17,417 nt of DNA, from the NCBI GenBank assembly GCA_023664325.1, contig JAMPFS010000054.1:1-17417 (forward strand), given 5' to 3'. Below the pieces are notes generated by a model. The model did no database searches, was not told where the DNA came from, and worked only from the letters and a program-made list of their open reading frames with translations. Of this stretch, positions 1-7,701 are shown piece by piece. Origin of the DNA: Clostridium sp. GTDB lineage: Bacteria > Bacillota > Clostridia > Lachnospirales > Lachnospiraceae. How positions within the stretch are numbered: position 1 is the stretch's first letter; the number at the start of each line of letters is the position of its first letter. The position numbers and the translations under genes are program-made.

Positions 1-79
1 AGAAGCTTATTTTCTGCATGATTTGTGCGAATTATTTTTACCTTTCAGAACTGCCCATACATCAGCTTTTCCCTCTTTG

Positions 80-880
80 TCAGTCATCTCTGCGTGCAGC
101 GCCCAAAAATCTTGTGACATAATACAATATCTGCATCACAGATGTGACAAGCGCTGCCACATAAGTCATAGCTGCCGCCGTAAGCACTTTCTTTGCGCCC
201 CGATAGTCCTCCTTTGCAAACCTGCCACTCTCCTCGATAATACGCAGCGCACGCTTTGATGCATCAAATTCCACCGGCAGCGTCACCAGTTGGAACAGTG
301 CAACCAGGGAAAACAGCGCAATGCCAAGCAGCATCAAATTGACGCCGAAATTACTTCCCGCAAATATACAGCCCACCACAATCAAAATTGGTCCCACACG
401 CGAGCCGAAATTACAGACCGGTACAATCCTGTTTCTGATGCGGATCGGCACATAATCCTCTGCATCCTGCACCGCATGTCCCGCCTCATGTGCCGCAACG
501 CCAATCGCGCCAATGGATGTAGAGTTATATACGGAGGACGACAGCCGGATCACTCCCGCCTGCGGATCATAATGATCCGTCAAATCACCACCAATCCGTT
601 CCACCGCAATATTACGAAGCCCATTCCGATCCAGAATCATCCGTGCAACCTGTTCTCCAGTTAAATTTCCGGAGTTTCCAATACGGCTGTATTTTTTGAA
701 GGTTCCATTTACCTTCGCCTGCGCCCAGAATCCCAGCAGCAATGCCGGAAGCATAAAAATCAAATACGAAAAATAACCATATCCATAGCCATAACCATAC
801 CTGTAACCGCCATAATACAGCCCCATAATTCCTTCCAACATTCCCGGTATCTGCAAGATTCCCACTGCCATTCCTGTCAT
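80..880 (-). CDS. Membrane zinc metallopeptidase, YugP family
   Basis: Predicted integral-membrane neutral zinc metallopeptidase of the YugP family (Pfam Zn_peptidase_2); substrate unknown. The zinc motif HEAGH is at residues 131-135 inside GVAAHEAGHAVQ, and the family signature LPVEFDAS follows at 201-208, where E204 is a plausible third ligand. Membrane segments lie near residues 38-52, 162-200 and 236-258. I chose the ATG at 880 over the in-frame ATG at 886 because GGAGG (888-892) is 7 nt from 880 but only 1 nt from 886. This gives 266 aa, longer than the roughly 225 aa usual for the family. The extra length is an N-terminal Gly/Tyr-rich stretch (residues 22-39). It is the last gene of the 2865-80 cluster. 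Family assignment is firm; physiological role is unknown. Confidence 0.9.
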   Translation of the reverse strand: MTGMAVGILQIPGMLEGIMGLYYGGYRYGYGYGYGYFSYLIFMLPALLLGFWAQAKVNGTFKKYSRIGNSGNLTGEQVARMILDRNGLRNIAVERIGGDLTDHYDPQAGVIRLSSSVYNSTSIGAIGVAAHEAGHAVQDAEDYVPIRIRNRIVPVCNFGSRVGPILIVVGCIFAGSNFGVNLMLLGIALFSLVALFQLVTLPVEFDASKRALRIIEESGRFAKEDYRGAKKVLTAAAMTYVAALVTSVMQILYYVTRFLGAARRDD

Positions 881-923
881 AAACATGCCTCCTTATTTAA
901 GCAACAACACTTCCTGCTACCAC

Positions 924-944
924 GAAAACGGCTCTGCCGTTCTC
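924..944 (-). terminator. Stem-loop between the hypothetical gene and the metallopeptidase
   Basis: AACGGC (927-932) pairs with GCCGTT (936-941) across a 3-nt loop, with outer GA/TC pairs flanking one mismatch. On the minus strand the stem is followed by TTTT overlapping its 3' side, then CGTGG. This is a short, weak terminator-like hairpin; it could partly separate the metallopeptidase gene from the upstream pair. Its T-tract is poor, so it may be only an intercistronic hairpin. Confidence 0.35.
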
Positions 945-989
945 CTTTTACAACTTTACAGTTTTCCATACACAAGCCGATAAAAGATG

Positions 990-1694
990 CTACCCTTCAA
1001 ACGTTTCCAGATAGTCTAAAAAATGTCTGCTCTCCTCCAAATTTTTTCCTCCATATGGAAAGGTCAGCACCAACGGCTCCCCCTCATTTGCTTCCACTTC
1101 ACTAATTTCCATTTTATCAAAAAATTTTAATTTGCTGATATCAATGCCACAGGTATACTCATTCCCCTCATCATCTCTCCCTTTCAGAAAACAGGATTCA
1201 TACGTTTTCACCTGCTCGTCAGTCAACACATCATATACATCATAAAACGGATGCCCTACCGTATTACAGTATTCCATAAAGCTCTGTGGCATAATCGCTG
1301 CATCCAAAAGTTCCATGCGTATGTTCAGAAAAAACTTCTCATAAAAGCTGTTATCCGCTGCCTCATTATCTGCCCCCGGATACGCAATCTGATAACCTGC
1401 ATCAAAATATGCCTCTTTCTTCTTTGGATTATATCCAAAAAATTCCGTCAATTCATCCGACAGCGCAATACTGTCTCCTTCTACAGCACAATTTACAACG
1501 GCGCAGTTAAAGCCCTGCTCCTTATTGTCAAAGGCAAAATGAAAAATAAGCCAGACAACGGCAATCAACAGCAATACAGCGCCGATCATAAACACCAGAT
1601 AATATTCTATCACATAATTGATTTTCTGCTCTTTTGTCATGTCTTTCGTTTTTTCCTGTTCCGCTGCATACCAAGCCTTTATCATCTCAATCAT
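990..1694 (-). CDS. Hypothetical single-pass membrane protein
   Basis: I do not recognise a family. The 234-aa product has a short charged N-terminus (residues 1-30, rich in Lys/Glu), one hydrophobic helix at about residues 31-55, and then a roughly 180-residue domain. That domain is likely extracytoplasmic because positive residues precede the helix. It contains several Cys residues (C64, C69 and others), is acidic overall, and has no signal-peptidase or lipobox motif, so the protein is probably membrane-anchored. A weak ribosome site (AGGTG) precedes the ATG at 1694. The gene starts 31 nt after the YesL-type gene ends, so the two are almost certainly co-transcribed and may work together at the membrane. 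No function is assigned. Confidence 0.75.
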   Translation of the reverse strand: MIEMIKAWYAAEQEKTKDMTKEQKINYVIEYYLVFMIGAVLLLIAVVWLIFHFAFDNKEQGFNCAVVNCAVEGDSIALSDELTEFFGYNPKKKEAYFDAGYQIAYPGADNEAADNSFYEKFFLNIRMELLDAAIMPQSFMEYCNTVGHPFYDVYDVLTDEQVKTYESCFLKGRDDEGNEYTCGIDISKLKFFDKMEISEVEANEGEPLVLTFPYGGKNLEESRHFLDYLETFEG

Positions 1695-1725
1695 TTCTGC
1701 ACCTGCCTGTATTTTTTCTCAAATT

Positions 1726-2865
1726 CTATTTATGTTTCTTCTTGTTATTCTTCTTGCCATTTTTCTTCTTTCTGTTTTTCTTTCTACTATTTCCCTTTTT
1801 TGACGTCTTATTCCTCTGTCCTTCACCTGCTGCCTTATGACTTGCCGCCTTATGACTTGCCGCCTTATTATCAGCCGTCTGTTCATTCACGGCTTCTTTC
1901 CCCTCTACGCTCTCGCCCTCTATACACTCTGTTTTTCCGGTTTCTGCTTTTTCATCTTCCCCTATTTGAGTATTCTCCTTTTTGCCCTTTCCGGCTTCTA
2001 CCTTTCGATCTTTCCCTACTTGAGTATTCTCTTTTTTGCCTTCCTCTGTTCCGACTCTCTCTTTTCCGGTTTCTGTTTTTTCATCTTTCTCTGTTCTATC
2101 TTCCACTCTTCCGGCTTTCTCTGCGGATTCTTCTTCCGTATCCATACCAATTCCGCTTTGTTCTTCTTCGGTCTTCATTTCTTCCGTCTCAGTTTCCTCT
2201 TCGCCGGCTTCATCCGGATCCTCTTCCTGCGCCACCCCATATATATCGCTATGGTCTGCAATATAGGCATTAAATTTCTGCCGCATATACCATGCTTTCG
2301 GATATTCAATCAGGGTAATTCCAAAAATCGGTATAAACAATGCAAGATACCCCTGCTGTAAATACACATATACAATGCCTGCTGTATATGCCGCCATCAA
2401 AATACTTGCAGGCAGATAAATCAATGCATACTTGCCTGCATTAATCAAAGATGTTTTTCCCGTATCCTCAAAGGTTGCCCGCAGACCAAAATACCAGCTT
2501 GCCACAACCGCCAGCGCCGTCAGCATGGCAATCGTCAGACCAAAAAAAACACTCCGGTACGAACTCTCCATTTTTGTCCACACATACAAATCGAACATCA
2601 ACACCAATGCTGCAAAAAGCATCGCAAGCCAGGTTTGCACAGAGCCTTTGAGATTTGCCCGAAACTGCTTGATAAAGCTTTTGATAATCGGACCCTCTTT
2701 ATTTTCAGACATTGGCAGCATCACCGCATACAATGCCGTCATGGATGCTCCTGCCGTCACAATCGGCACACAACAAATCAGCGCACACACATTCAAAACA
2801 CACAAATCAAATATTTTCGTAAGAGCCGCATTAAACGGATTATCCTCTGCAAAAAACTTCGCCAT
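1726..2865 (-). CDS. YesL/DUF624-family membrane protein with long charged C-terminal tail
   Basis: Residues 1 to about 205 match the YesL (DUF624) family of Firmicutes membrane proteins. The N-terminus begins MAKFFAEDNPFN and is followed by hydrophobic segments near 20-49, 76-95, 104-127, 143-169 and 172-187. YesL homologues are often found with carbohydrate-uptake genes, but their function is not established. The family normally ends near 210 aa. Here about 168 extra residues follow (212-379): an acidic Glu/Thr-rich linker, two tandem 18-residue repeats (277-312), a KAASH duplication (334-343), and a strongly basic Lys/Asn tail (351-379). The tail is predicted to be disordered. GGGGAG lies 7 nt before the ATG. 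The gene heads the cluster that continues with the one-TM hypothetical protein. Confidence 0.85.
   Translation of the reverse strand: MAKFFAEDNPFNAALTKIFDLCVLNVCALICCVPIVTAGASMTALYAVMLPMSENKEGPIIKSFIKQFRANLKGSVQTWLAMLFAALVLMFDLYVWTKMESSYRSVFFGLTIAMLTALAVVASWYFGLRATFEDTGKTSLINAGKYALIYLPASILMAAYTAGIVYVYLQQGYLALFIPIFGITLIEYPKAWYMRQKFNAYIADHSDIYGVAQEEDPDEAGEEETETEEMKTEEEQSGIGMDTEEESAEKAGRVEDRTEKDEKTETGKERVGTEEGKKENTQVGKDRKVEAGKGKKENTQIGEDEKAETGKTECIEGESVEGKEAVNEQTADNKAASHKAASHKAAGEGQRNKTSKKGNSRKKNRKKKNGKKNNKKKHK
1837..1866 (-). repeat. 15-bp tandem duplication coding KAASH twice
   Basis: Two adjacent 15-bp copies encode KAASH-KAASH (residues 334-343 of the YesL-type protein), followed by a partial third unit, KAA. 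The copies are nearly identical at the DNA level, so this looks like recent slippage within the low-complexity tail. Confidence 0.8.
1930..2037 (-). repeat. Two 54-bp tandem repeats in the YesL-type tail
   Basis: Two consecutive 18-codon units begin KKENTQVGKD and KKENTQIGED (residues 277-294 and 295-312). The shared DNA core TGAGTATTCTC recurs 54 bp apart (1967 and 2021). A more diverged upstream unit containing DEKTETGK suggests an older third copy. Confidence 0.75.
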
Positions 2866-2901
2866 ATTATTTCTCCCCTATCCAAATTTACCTATTTACA
2901 A

Positions 2902-2930
2902 AGAGTACCATATATCGCCCCACCTTTCAA
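2902..2930 (-). promoter_or_regulatory. Candidate sigma-A promoter for the YesL-type gene cluster
   Basis: Reading the minus strand, TTGAAA (2930-2925) is followed after 17 nt by TACTCT (2907-2902). A TG dinucleotide one base upstream gives an extended -10. Predicted transcription would start near 2895, about 30 nt before the ATG at 2865. The -10 matches consensus at only three positions, so confidence is modest. Confidence 0.4.
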
Positions 2931-2972
2931 GGCAGTAATCCCGAACATTCTGTGAATTTCTGCAAACGTGAA

Positions 2973-3006
2973 GAAAGGGAAGCGATATAGTACTCACTTC
3001 CCTTTC
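2973..3006 (-). terminator. Stem-loop at the end of the sugar operon
   Basis: GAAAGGGAAG (2973-2982) is a perfect 10-bp inverted repeat of CTTCCCTTTC (2997-3006), with a 14-nt loop. It lies 21 nt past the GH130 stop and before the next promoter, where an operon terminator is expected. The T-rich run after the stem on the minus strand is short (TTTCTT, then CACG), so termination may be partial. Confidence 0.5.
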
Positions 3007-3027
3007 CCGTTGCACGTTAATTACTGT

Positions 3028-4050
3028 TTATCTTCTTCCGATCTCGGTATCCATTGTTGTCACTACACTGTGTTCCTTGATATAGTCCACAACATCCTCT
3101 AACTGGGTGAATGCCAGTCCCACATAACTGTCGGCTGCCCCATAATAGATTGCAATCTTTCCACTTTCCGAATCATGGATGGTTGCGCAAGGGAAGCATA
3201 CATTTGGAACAAAGCCTCTCTCCTCGTACCACTCCTCCGGAGTCAGCAGGAAGGTTTCACATCTATATTTCACGATAGACGGATTGTCAATATCGAGAAT
3301 CGCACCACCAATGCTGTATACATAACCGTTACAGGTTCCGCTGACACCATGATAGAATAAAAGCCAGCCTTCGGTCGTCTCAATCGGAGCAGCACCGCCG
3401 CCAATCTTTAACGACTCCCACCATTCATTTCCTTTACCCATCACATGTCTGTGCTTGCCCCAGTACACAAGATCCTTACTCTCACTGACAAAAATATCGC
3501 CAAAAGGAGTGTGGCCGCTGTCACTCGGACGGCTTAACATCATAAAGTTACCGTTAATCTTTCTCGGGAATAATACCGCATTCCGGTTAAACGGTAAAAA
3601 CGGATTCTCAATCCTTGTAAAAGTCTTAAAGTCCGTCGTCTTTGCCATACCAATTGCCGCGCCATAGAAATCCTGGCACCAGATAATATAATAGGTATCC
3701 TCCACCTTTACCAGACGGGGATCATAAGCATAAATCGGCATAAACGGTTCGCCATTTTCATCCACGAACGGAATCTTATCCTCTTCAAAATCCCAGTGAA
3801 TCGCATCCTTGCTTCTTCCCAGATAAATATATGGGATTCCGTTTGTCTGCTCGCCACGGAACACGCCGATAAACGCATCCTCATAAGGCATAACCGCACT
3901 GTTAAAAATTCTTGCAACCCCTTTGACCGGATTCCGCCCGATAATCGGGTTCTCTGTATATCTCCAGACCGGCGCATCCTTTAACCCCTCCGGTCTCTCC
4001 TGCCACGGCACATTCGGCACAGCAGGCCCAATAATCTTTACATTTGACAT
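3028..4050 (-). CDS. Glycoside hydrolase family 130 beta-mannoside phosphorylase
   Basis: GH130 enzymes are cytoplasmic inverting phosphorylases that cleave a beta-mannosidic bond with phosphate, giving alpha-mannose-1-phosphate and a shortened sugar. The 340-aa protein shows the five-bladed propeller family signatures. These include IFNSAV near 48-53 and YDPRL at 109-113, where D110 corresponds to the catalytic acid identified in characterised members. FNRN (154-157) and FPRKINGNF (161-169) carry phosphate-site Arg/Lys, followed by MLSRPSDSGHTPFGDIF and FYHGVSG (232-238). The length fits the short GH130 type rather than the roughly 390-aa mannosylglucose phosphorylases. The acceptor (mannose, glucose or GlcNAc) cannot be read from sequence. 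AAGGA lies 8 nt before the ATG. It is the last gene of the importer operon, which implies that the transported sugar is its substrate. Confidence 0.92.
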   Translation of the reverse strand: MSNVKIIGPAVPNVPWQERPEGLKDAPVWRYTENPIIGRNPVKGVARIFNSAVMPYEDAFIGVFRGEQTNGIPYIYLGRSKDAIHWDFEEDKIPFVDENGEPFMPIYAYDPRLVKVEDTYYIIWCQDFYGAAIGMAKTTDFKTFTRIENPFLPFNRNAVLFPRKINGNFMMLSRPSDSGHTPFGDIFVSESKDLVYWGKHRHVMGKGNEWWESLKIGGGAAPIETTEGWLLFYHGVSGTCNGYVYSIGGAILDIDNPSIVKYRCETFLLTPEEWYEERGFVPNVCFPCATIHDSESGKIAIYYGAADSYVGLAFTQLEDVVDYIKEHSVVTTMDTEIGRR

Positions 4051-4071
4051 TGTCTGTTTCCTTTCTCTCAG

Positions 4072-4106
4072 GCACTTTTCAGGCGGTTTTGCCGCCCATT
4101 TTGTGC
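4072..4106 (-). promoter_or_regulatory. Intercistronic stem-loop before the GH130 gene
   Basis: GGCGG (4082-4086) pairs with CCGCC (4092-4096), and outer GCAC (4072-4075) pairs with GTGC (4103-4106) across a symmetric internal loop. There is no T-tract on the minus strand, so it is not an obvious terminator. It lies just upstream of the GH130 ribosome site and may modulate read-through or stability between transporter and enzyme cistrons. Confidence 0.4.
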
Positions 4107-4132
4107 AAAATTCTTTCTATATATTGCATTTC

Positions 4133-4163
4133 AGGCAGCCCGGTCGCCAAACCAAAGCCGCCT
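4133..4163 (-). promoter_or_regulatory. Stem-loop just after the second permease
   Basis: In minus-strand RNA, AGGCGGC (4163-4157) pairs with GCUGCCU (4139-4133): seven pairs including one G-U, with a 17-nt loop. It begins 17 nt after the permease stop and has no T-tract. An mRNA-end-protecting or attenuating role is inferred only from position. Confidence 0.35.
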
Positions 4164-4179
4164 AAAAATATTGCAGATA

Positions 4180-5028
4180 TTAACCTTTTACCGCGCCAGA
4201 AGTCAAACCACTGTAAATGTGTCTCTGGCAGGTAATAAAGACAATCAGCGCCGGAAGCAGTGAAATCAAAACACCGGCACAAATTAAATTGTACTTGCTT
4301 CCCAAAGGTCCCACGAACGTATAAAGAGACGTTGCAACGGTCGGATACCGCTTCTTATCCTGTAAATAAAGATTGGCATTATAGTACTCATTATAAGTAC
4401 CCACACCCTTTAAGATACAGCTCGTCACAATCGCCGGCTTTAAAAGCGGGAACAAAATCCGGTAAAAGATTGTAAAATAACCCGCACCGTCCATGACACC
4501 GGACTCATCTAATGAGTTCGGAATATTCTCAAAGAACTGGATATAAATATAGATGGAGATAATATCTGTACCACACATCATGATAATATATCCCGGAAGC
4601 GAATTGATGAAATGCAGCTTAAACATAATCTCATAAACCGCTACCTGCATCGCAACACCCGGAAGCAGGGTTGCAAACAAAAACAGGTTACGAACAATCC
4701 CATTGCCCGGGAATTTGAAACGGTCTAACACATATGCGAGCTGTGTTCCGACCACAGTGGAAATAACCAGTACGGAAACCAATATAATCAGGGAGTTCCG
4801 AAACGCAATCGCCATGTTTGCCTTCTGGAATGCCTGGATAAAATTGTCAAAATTGAGCCAACTCTCCGGCAGAGTCATAACATTGGTACTCTGATACTCC
4901 GCATCCGTCTTAAATGCTGTGGAAACACAGGATACAATCGGAAGGACTGCCACAAATGAGAAGAACACAAGTGACAAATACTTCAAAAATGTAAATATGA
5001 ATTTTTCAATTTTCTGTCCTACTGTCAT
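4180..5028 (-). CDS. Carbohydrate ABC transporter permease (MalG type)
   Basis: Inner-membrane component of a CUT1-type sugar importer. The 282-aa protein has about six hydrophobic helices (near 12-36, 77-101, 112-137, 145-165, 198-212 and the C-terminal 252-268). It has the family EAA loop at about residues 167-198, with core DESGVMDGAG, which docks the shared ATPase. The ATG at 5028 overlaps the stop of the preceding permease by 4 nt (ATGA), so the two are translationally coupled. GGAGG lies 7 nt upstream of the ATG. It pairs with the MalF-type permease and the lipoprotein encoded upstream. No ATP-binding subunit is present in the operon. Confidence 0.93.
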   Translation of the reverse strand: MTVGQKIEKFIFTFLKYLSLVFFSFVAVLPIVSCVSTAFKTDAEYQSTNVMTLPESWLNFDNFIQAFQKANMAIAFRNSLIILVSVLVISTVVGTQLAYVLDRFKFPGNGIVRNLFLFATLLPGVAMQVAVYEIMFKLHFINSLPGYIIMMCGTDIISIYIYIQFFENIPNSLDESGVMDGAGYFTIFYRILFPLLKPAIVTSCILKGVGTYNEYYNANLYLQDKKRYPTVATSLYTFVGPLGSKYNLICAGVLISLLPALIVFITCQRHIYSGLTSGAVKG

Positions 5029-6065
5029 CTTGCGCCCTCCTTTTTCGCTTTCTTTGCTTCCTTCTTATGAATCTTTCTCTCCATTCTCAGCCGCTTCTCC
5101 GCCGCTCTTGTGTAATTATCATCCGTTGCATCCTTAAATACATACTTAAAGAACAGCTTCTGCAAAATCGTTGCTGCAAAGATTATACATAACAGGACAA
5201 CCGCCATTGCCGATGCCAGACCAACCTTCTGTTGCGTATGGGCAATCTCATGCATTACCACGAAGTAAGTTCCTGTTCCGTTTGCGCCATCGGTGATAAC
5301 ATACGGAGGCTCGAACGCACTCAAGGAACCGGTAATGGAAAGAATAATGTTCAATACTACGATTGTCTTAATGTTCGGCAGGATAATATAGATGAACTGC
5401 TGGAACTTGGAAGCTCCATCTAACATTGCCGCCTCATACATCTCGGCGTCCACCGACATGATTGCGCCGATAAACAGCACCATATTCTGTCCGAAATAAC
5501 GCCACACCGAGGTTCCCACCAGTGAAATATTGTTGATACTCTGATCCATCAGCCAGTATGGAAGATTATCTAAATCAAATCCGCACCACTGTAAAACCGT
5601 ATCAAACACAAATCCTCTTGTGTAGAAGAATTTGAAAATAAAACCGATTGCGATACCGTTAATCAGGAATGGGAAAAACATGAATCCCTTGAAGATATCA
5701 CCGCCTTTTACCTTGAAGCTTAAGATTGTTGCAAGGTATAAGGCAAGAGCAAGCTGTACAACCGAACCGCCCATATAGTACAGACTCAACTTCAAAGCGC
5801 CGAAGCAGTCGTCCCGCTTAAACACATCAATATAATTCTGCCAGCCGACAAACTTTGGCGTGCCGGTATATTTCATTTTGTAAAAACTATAACTAATCAT
5901 CTCTCCAAATGGAAGATAAGTAAAGGTAAACAGCAAGATCAGCGGAATCGCCATAAATGCGATCATTACCAAAACTTTTTGCGTCTTACGTTTGGTAAGC
6001 CATTGGGAAAATGATGAGTCATTCTTTTTAACAGCACGAGTTTCTTTTTTTGCCTCTTCTGCCAT
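5025..6065 (-). CDS. Carbohydrate ABC transporter permease (MalF type)
   Basis: Partner permease of the same CUT1-type importer, 346 aa. A charged cytoplasmic N-terminus (residues 1-30) precedes the helices near 32-55, 96-117, 127-147, 190-204, 235-252 and about 290-315. The EAA loop sits at about 208-230 with core YEAAMLDGAS. The C-terminus is a very basic tail (Lys/Arg/Glu repeats in the last 25 residues). GGAGG is 9 nt before the ATG at 6065. The gene lies 78 nt after the solute-binding protein gene, with a perfect hairpin in between, and overlaps the next permease by 4 nt. Confidence 0.93.
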   Translation of the reverse strand: MAEEAKKETRAVKKNDSSFSQWLTKRKTQKVLVMIAFMAIPLILLFTFTYLPFGEMISYSFYKMKYTGTPKFVGWQNYIDVFKRDDCFGALKLSLYYMGGSVVQLALALYLATILSFKVKGGDIFKGFMFFPFLINGIAIGFIFKFFYTRGFVFDTVLQWCGFDLDNLPYWLMDQSINNISLVGTSVWRYFGQNMVLFIGAIMSVDAEMYEAAMLDGASKFQQFIYIILPNIKTIVVLNIILSITGSLSAFEPPYVITDGANGTGTYFVVMHEIAHTQQKVGLASAMAVVLLCIIFAATILQKLFFKYVFKDATDDNYTRAAEKRLRMERKIHKKEAKKAKKEGAR

Positions 6066-6086
6066 ATATCATTTCCTCCTATAACT

Positions 6087-6114
6087 AAGGGCTGTCATTT
6101 GCTTGACAGCCCTT
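6087..6114 (-). promoter_or_regulatory. Perfect 11-bp stem-loop between binding protein and permease genes
   Basis: AAGGGCTGTCA (6087-6097) and TGACAGCCCTT (6104-6114) form a perfect 11-bp stem with a 6-nt loop. There is no T-tract after it on the minus strand, and the next ribosome site begins 8 nt later. Stem-loops here are classic after highly expressed binding-protein cistrons: they block 3' exonucleases and leave more binding-protein mRNA than permease mRNA. That role is inferred. Confidence 0.6.
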
Positions 6115-6143
6115 GATTTGCTCAGCTTATAATATCTGTTGAA

Positions 6144-7574
6144 TTATTCAGTTGTAACGCCATTTGATTCCTGAGCTGCGTTCCACTTCTCTGTCCACTC
6201 AGCCATGATATCATCAAAGCTCTTAGAACCAGTAGCGGCCGCCTCAACAATACCCTGAACCTTTGCATCACCACCAGCGTTGAATGAAAGCTCACTGTCT
6301 GAATTCATTGTATTCAGAAGATCCTCTTCACCAGCGATGGAAGGCTGATCGGAAAGTACGGTACATCCATCGAATGCTGCATACATATCCGGAAGTTCAC
6401 CGCCCTTAACAACGGTGTAACCACCCTCGCTATAGCACCAGCCGGACTCCTCTGTCATCCACTTGATGAATACCATAGAAGCAGTCTTGTTCTCATCAGA
6501 AGCATTTACATTGATTGCATAAGAGTAGTCACCACCAGCCAAAGCGTACTGTGTTCCGCCAACTGTGATAGGGAATGGCATATAACCAACATCCTCCGGT
6601 GTGTCACCAGCTTCCTGCATCTGTGCATAAGCCCATGAACCTAATACCATTGCGCCGATCTCGCCACGGTTTAACATACCCTTACAACCTTCCCAGTCGG
6701 TTGTTGTATAGTCTTCCTCGATTAACTTGTTAGAAACTGCATCATAGAGAATCTTGTACAATGCATATGCGCCTGTTCCGTCACCCTTGTCTGAGAATGG
6801 ATCTGCATCATGTGCGAACTTCTGGTTTAAGTATGTGTCATCACCATTTGATACACATCCTAAATATGCATCCCATGCGCCCATTGTCCAGCCTGCTGCA
6901 TAGTTTGTGTAAAGCGGAATTGCATCTGTCTTCTCATCAATTGCCTTCAAAGCATCAATAAACTCATCCGGTGTCTTCGGAAGCTCGGTAACGCCTGCAT
7001 CAGAAAATACCTTCTTGTTGTAAAGAACGCCCTGTGCATTTCCCATGTAAGGAATACCATAACTCTGACCGTCATACTCCCACTGGATTGCAAAGTTCAA
7101 AGTCTTGTCTAAGTTCTCTACCGTGTCAAGCGGCATGAAATAAGTGCTAAGGTCTGCCTTGTCCACTGCCGGAATGAACATGACGTCACCCCAGTCACCG
7201 GTTGTCAGACGAAGAAGGGAATCCTCTGCATAATCGGTTACACCCTCTGTCTCTACCGTGATATTCGGATATGCCTTGTTGAACTCAGCAATCAGGTTTG
7301 CCATTGTTCCATCTTCCTCACGGTCTGTCTTATGATGCAGGAACTTGATCGTTGCTGTCAAATCTGTGTAGTCTGTTCCAAGTGTGATGTCTGAATAAGA
7401 AGGTATGCCGGAAGCTGGAGCGGAACCGCCTTCGTCACTGCCGCCTTCTTCTACCTCTGCATCACTGTTTGCATTATCTGCACTTGATGTGTCATCATCA
7501 CCACCACCGCAAGCTACCAGTGATAATCCCATAACAGACACCATTCCAAGTGCTAATAATTTCTTTAGTCTCAT
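6144..7574 (-). CDS. Sugar ABC transporter solute-binding lipoprotein
   Basis: Extracellular family-1 solute-binding protein that captures the sugar for the two permeases. The 476-aa product starts with a lipoprotein signal: MRLKK, a hydrophobic core, then LSLVAC with the lipidated Cys at residue 22, followed by a Gly/Asp/Ser-rich linker. The mature part has the typical fold signatures, including a TVETEG/LLRLTTGDWGD region, GIPYMGNAQGVLYNKKVF, and a C-terminal WTEKWNAA. I place the start at the ATG at 7574, not the ATG at 7601, because GGAGG (7583-7587) is 8 nt upstream and the signal peptide then begins correctly. It is first in its operon, divergent from the AraC-family gene. The ligand is unproven; a short beta-mannoside is inferred from the GH130 gene. 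Confidence 0.93.
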   Translation of the reverse strand: MRLKKLLALGMVSVMGLSLVACGGGDDDTSSADNANSDAEVEEGGSDEGGSAPASGIPSYSDITLGTDYTDLTATIKFLHHKTDREEDGTMANLIAEFNKAYPNITVETEGVTDYAEDSLLRLTTGDWGDVMFIPAVDKADLSTYFMPLDTVENLDKTLNFAIQWEYDGQSYGIPYMGNAQGVLYNKKVFSDAGVTELPKTPDEFIDALKAIDEKTDAIPLYTNYAAGWTMGAWDAYLGCVSNGDDTYLNQKFAHDADPFSDKGDGTGAYALYKILYDAVSNKLIEEDYTTTDWEGCKGMLNRGEIGAMVLGSWAYAQMQEAGDTPEDVGYMPFPITVGGTQYALAGGDYSYAINVNASDENKTASMVFIKWMTEESGWCYSEGGYTVVKGGELPDMYAAFDGCTVLSDQPSIAGEEDLLNTMNSDSELSFNAGGDAKVQGIVEAAATGSKSFDDIMAEWTEKWNAAQESNGVTTE

Positions 7575-7669
7575 AACTAAATCCTCCTTTACTTCTTGCA
7601 TTTCGCAATTAACGTAGCAACTATTTTTGCTTAAAATTACTTTACAATACTTTGCCCTTTAAGTCACTG

Positions 7670-7701
7670 ATCAATATTGCATATTATATAACAATATTGA
7701 T
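7670..7701. promoter_or_regulatory. Inverted-repeat candidate operator (ATCAATATTG pair)
   Basis: ATCAATATTG (7670-7679) and CAATATTGAT (7692-7701) form a perfect 10-bp inverted repeat with 22 bp between centres, about two helical turns. This suits a dimeric regulator. Each arm contains the self-palindrome CAATATTG. If the importer transcript starts near 7637, the arms lie around -37 and -59, a usual place for an AraC-family activator. Assignment to the neighbouring regulator is inferred. Confidence 0.5.

Noticed and set aside
7..87. 26-codon minus-strand ORF overlapping the end of the metallopeptidase
   Set aside because: Too short, with no ribosome site and no known small-protein motif; probably chance.
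1251..2273. Long plus-strand open frame (340 codons) opposite the YesL-type and hypothetical genes
   Set aside because: It spans two genes on the other strand and exists because the Lys/Glu-rich tail reads as stop-free Phe/Leu/Ser-rich sequence on the complement. It has no ribosome site or recognisable family.
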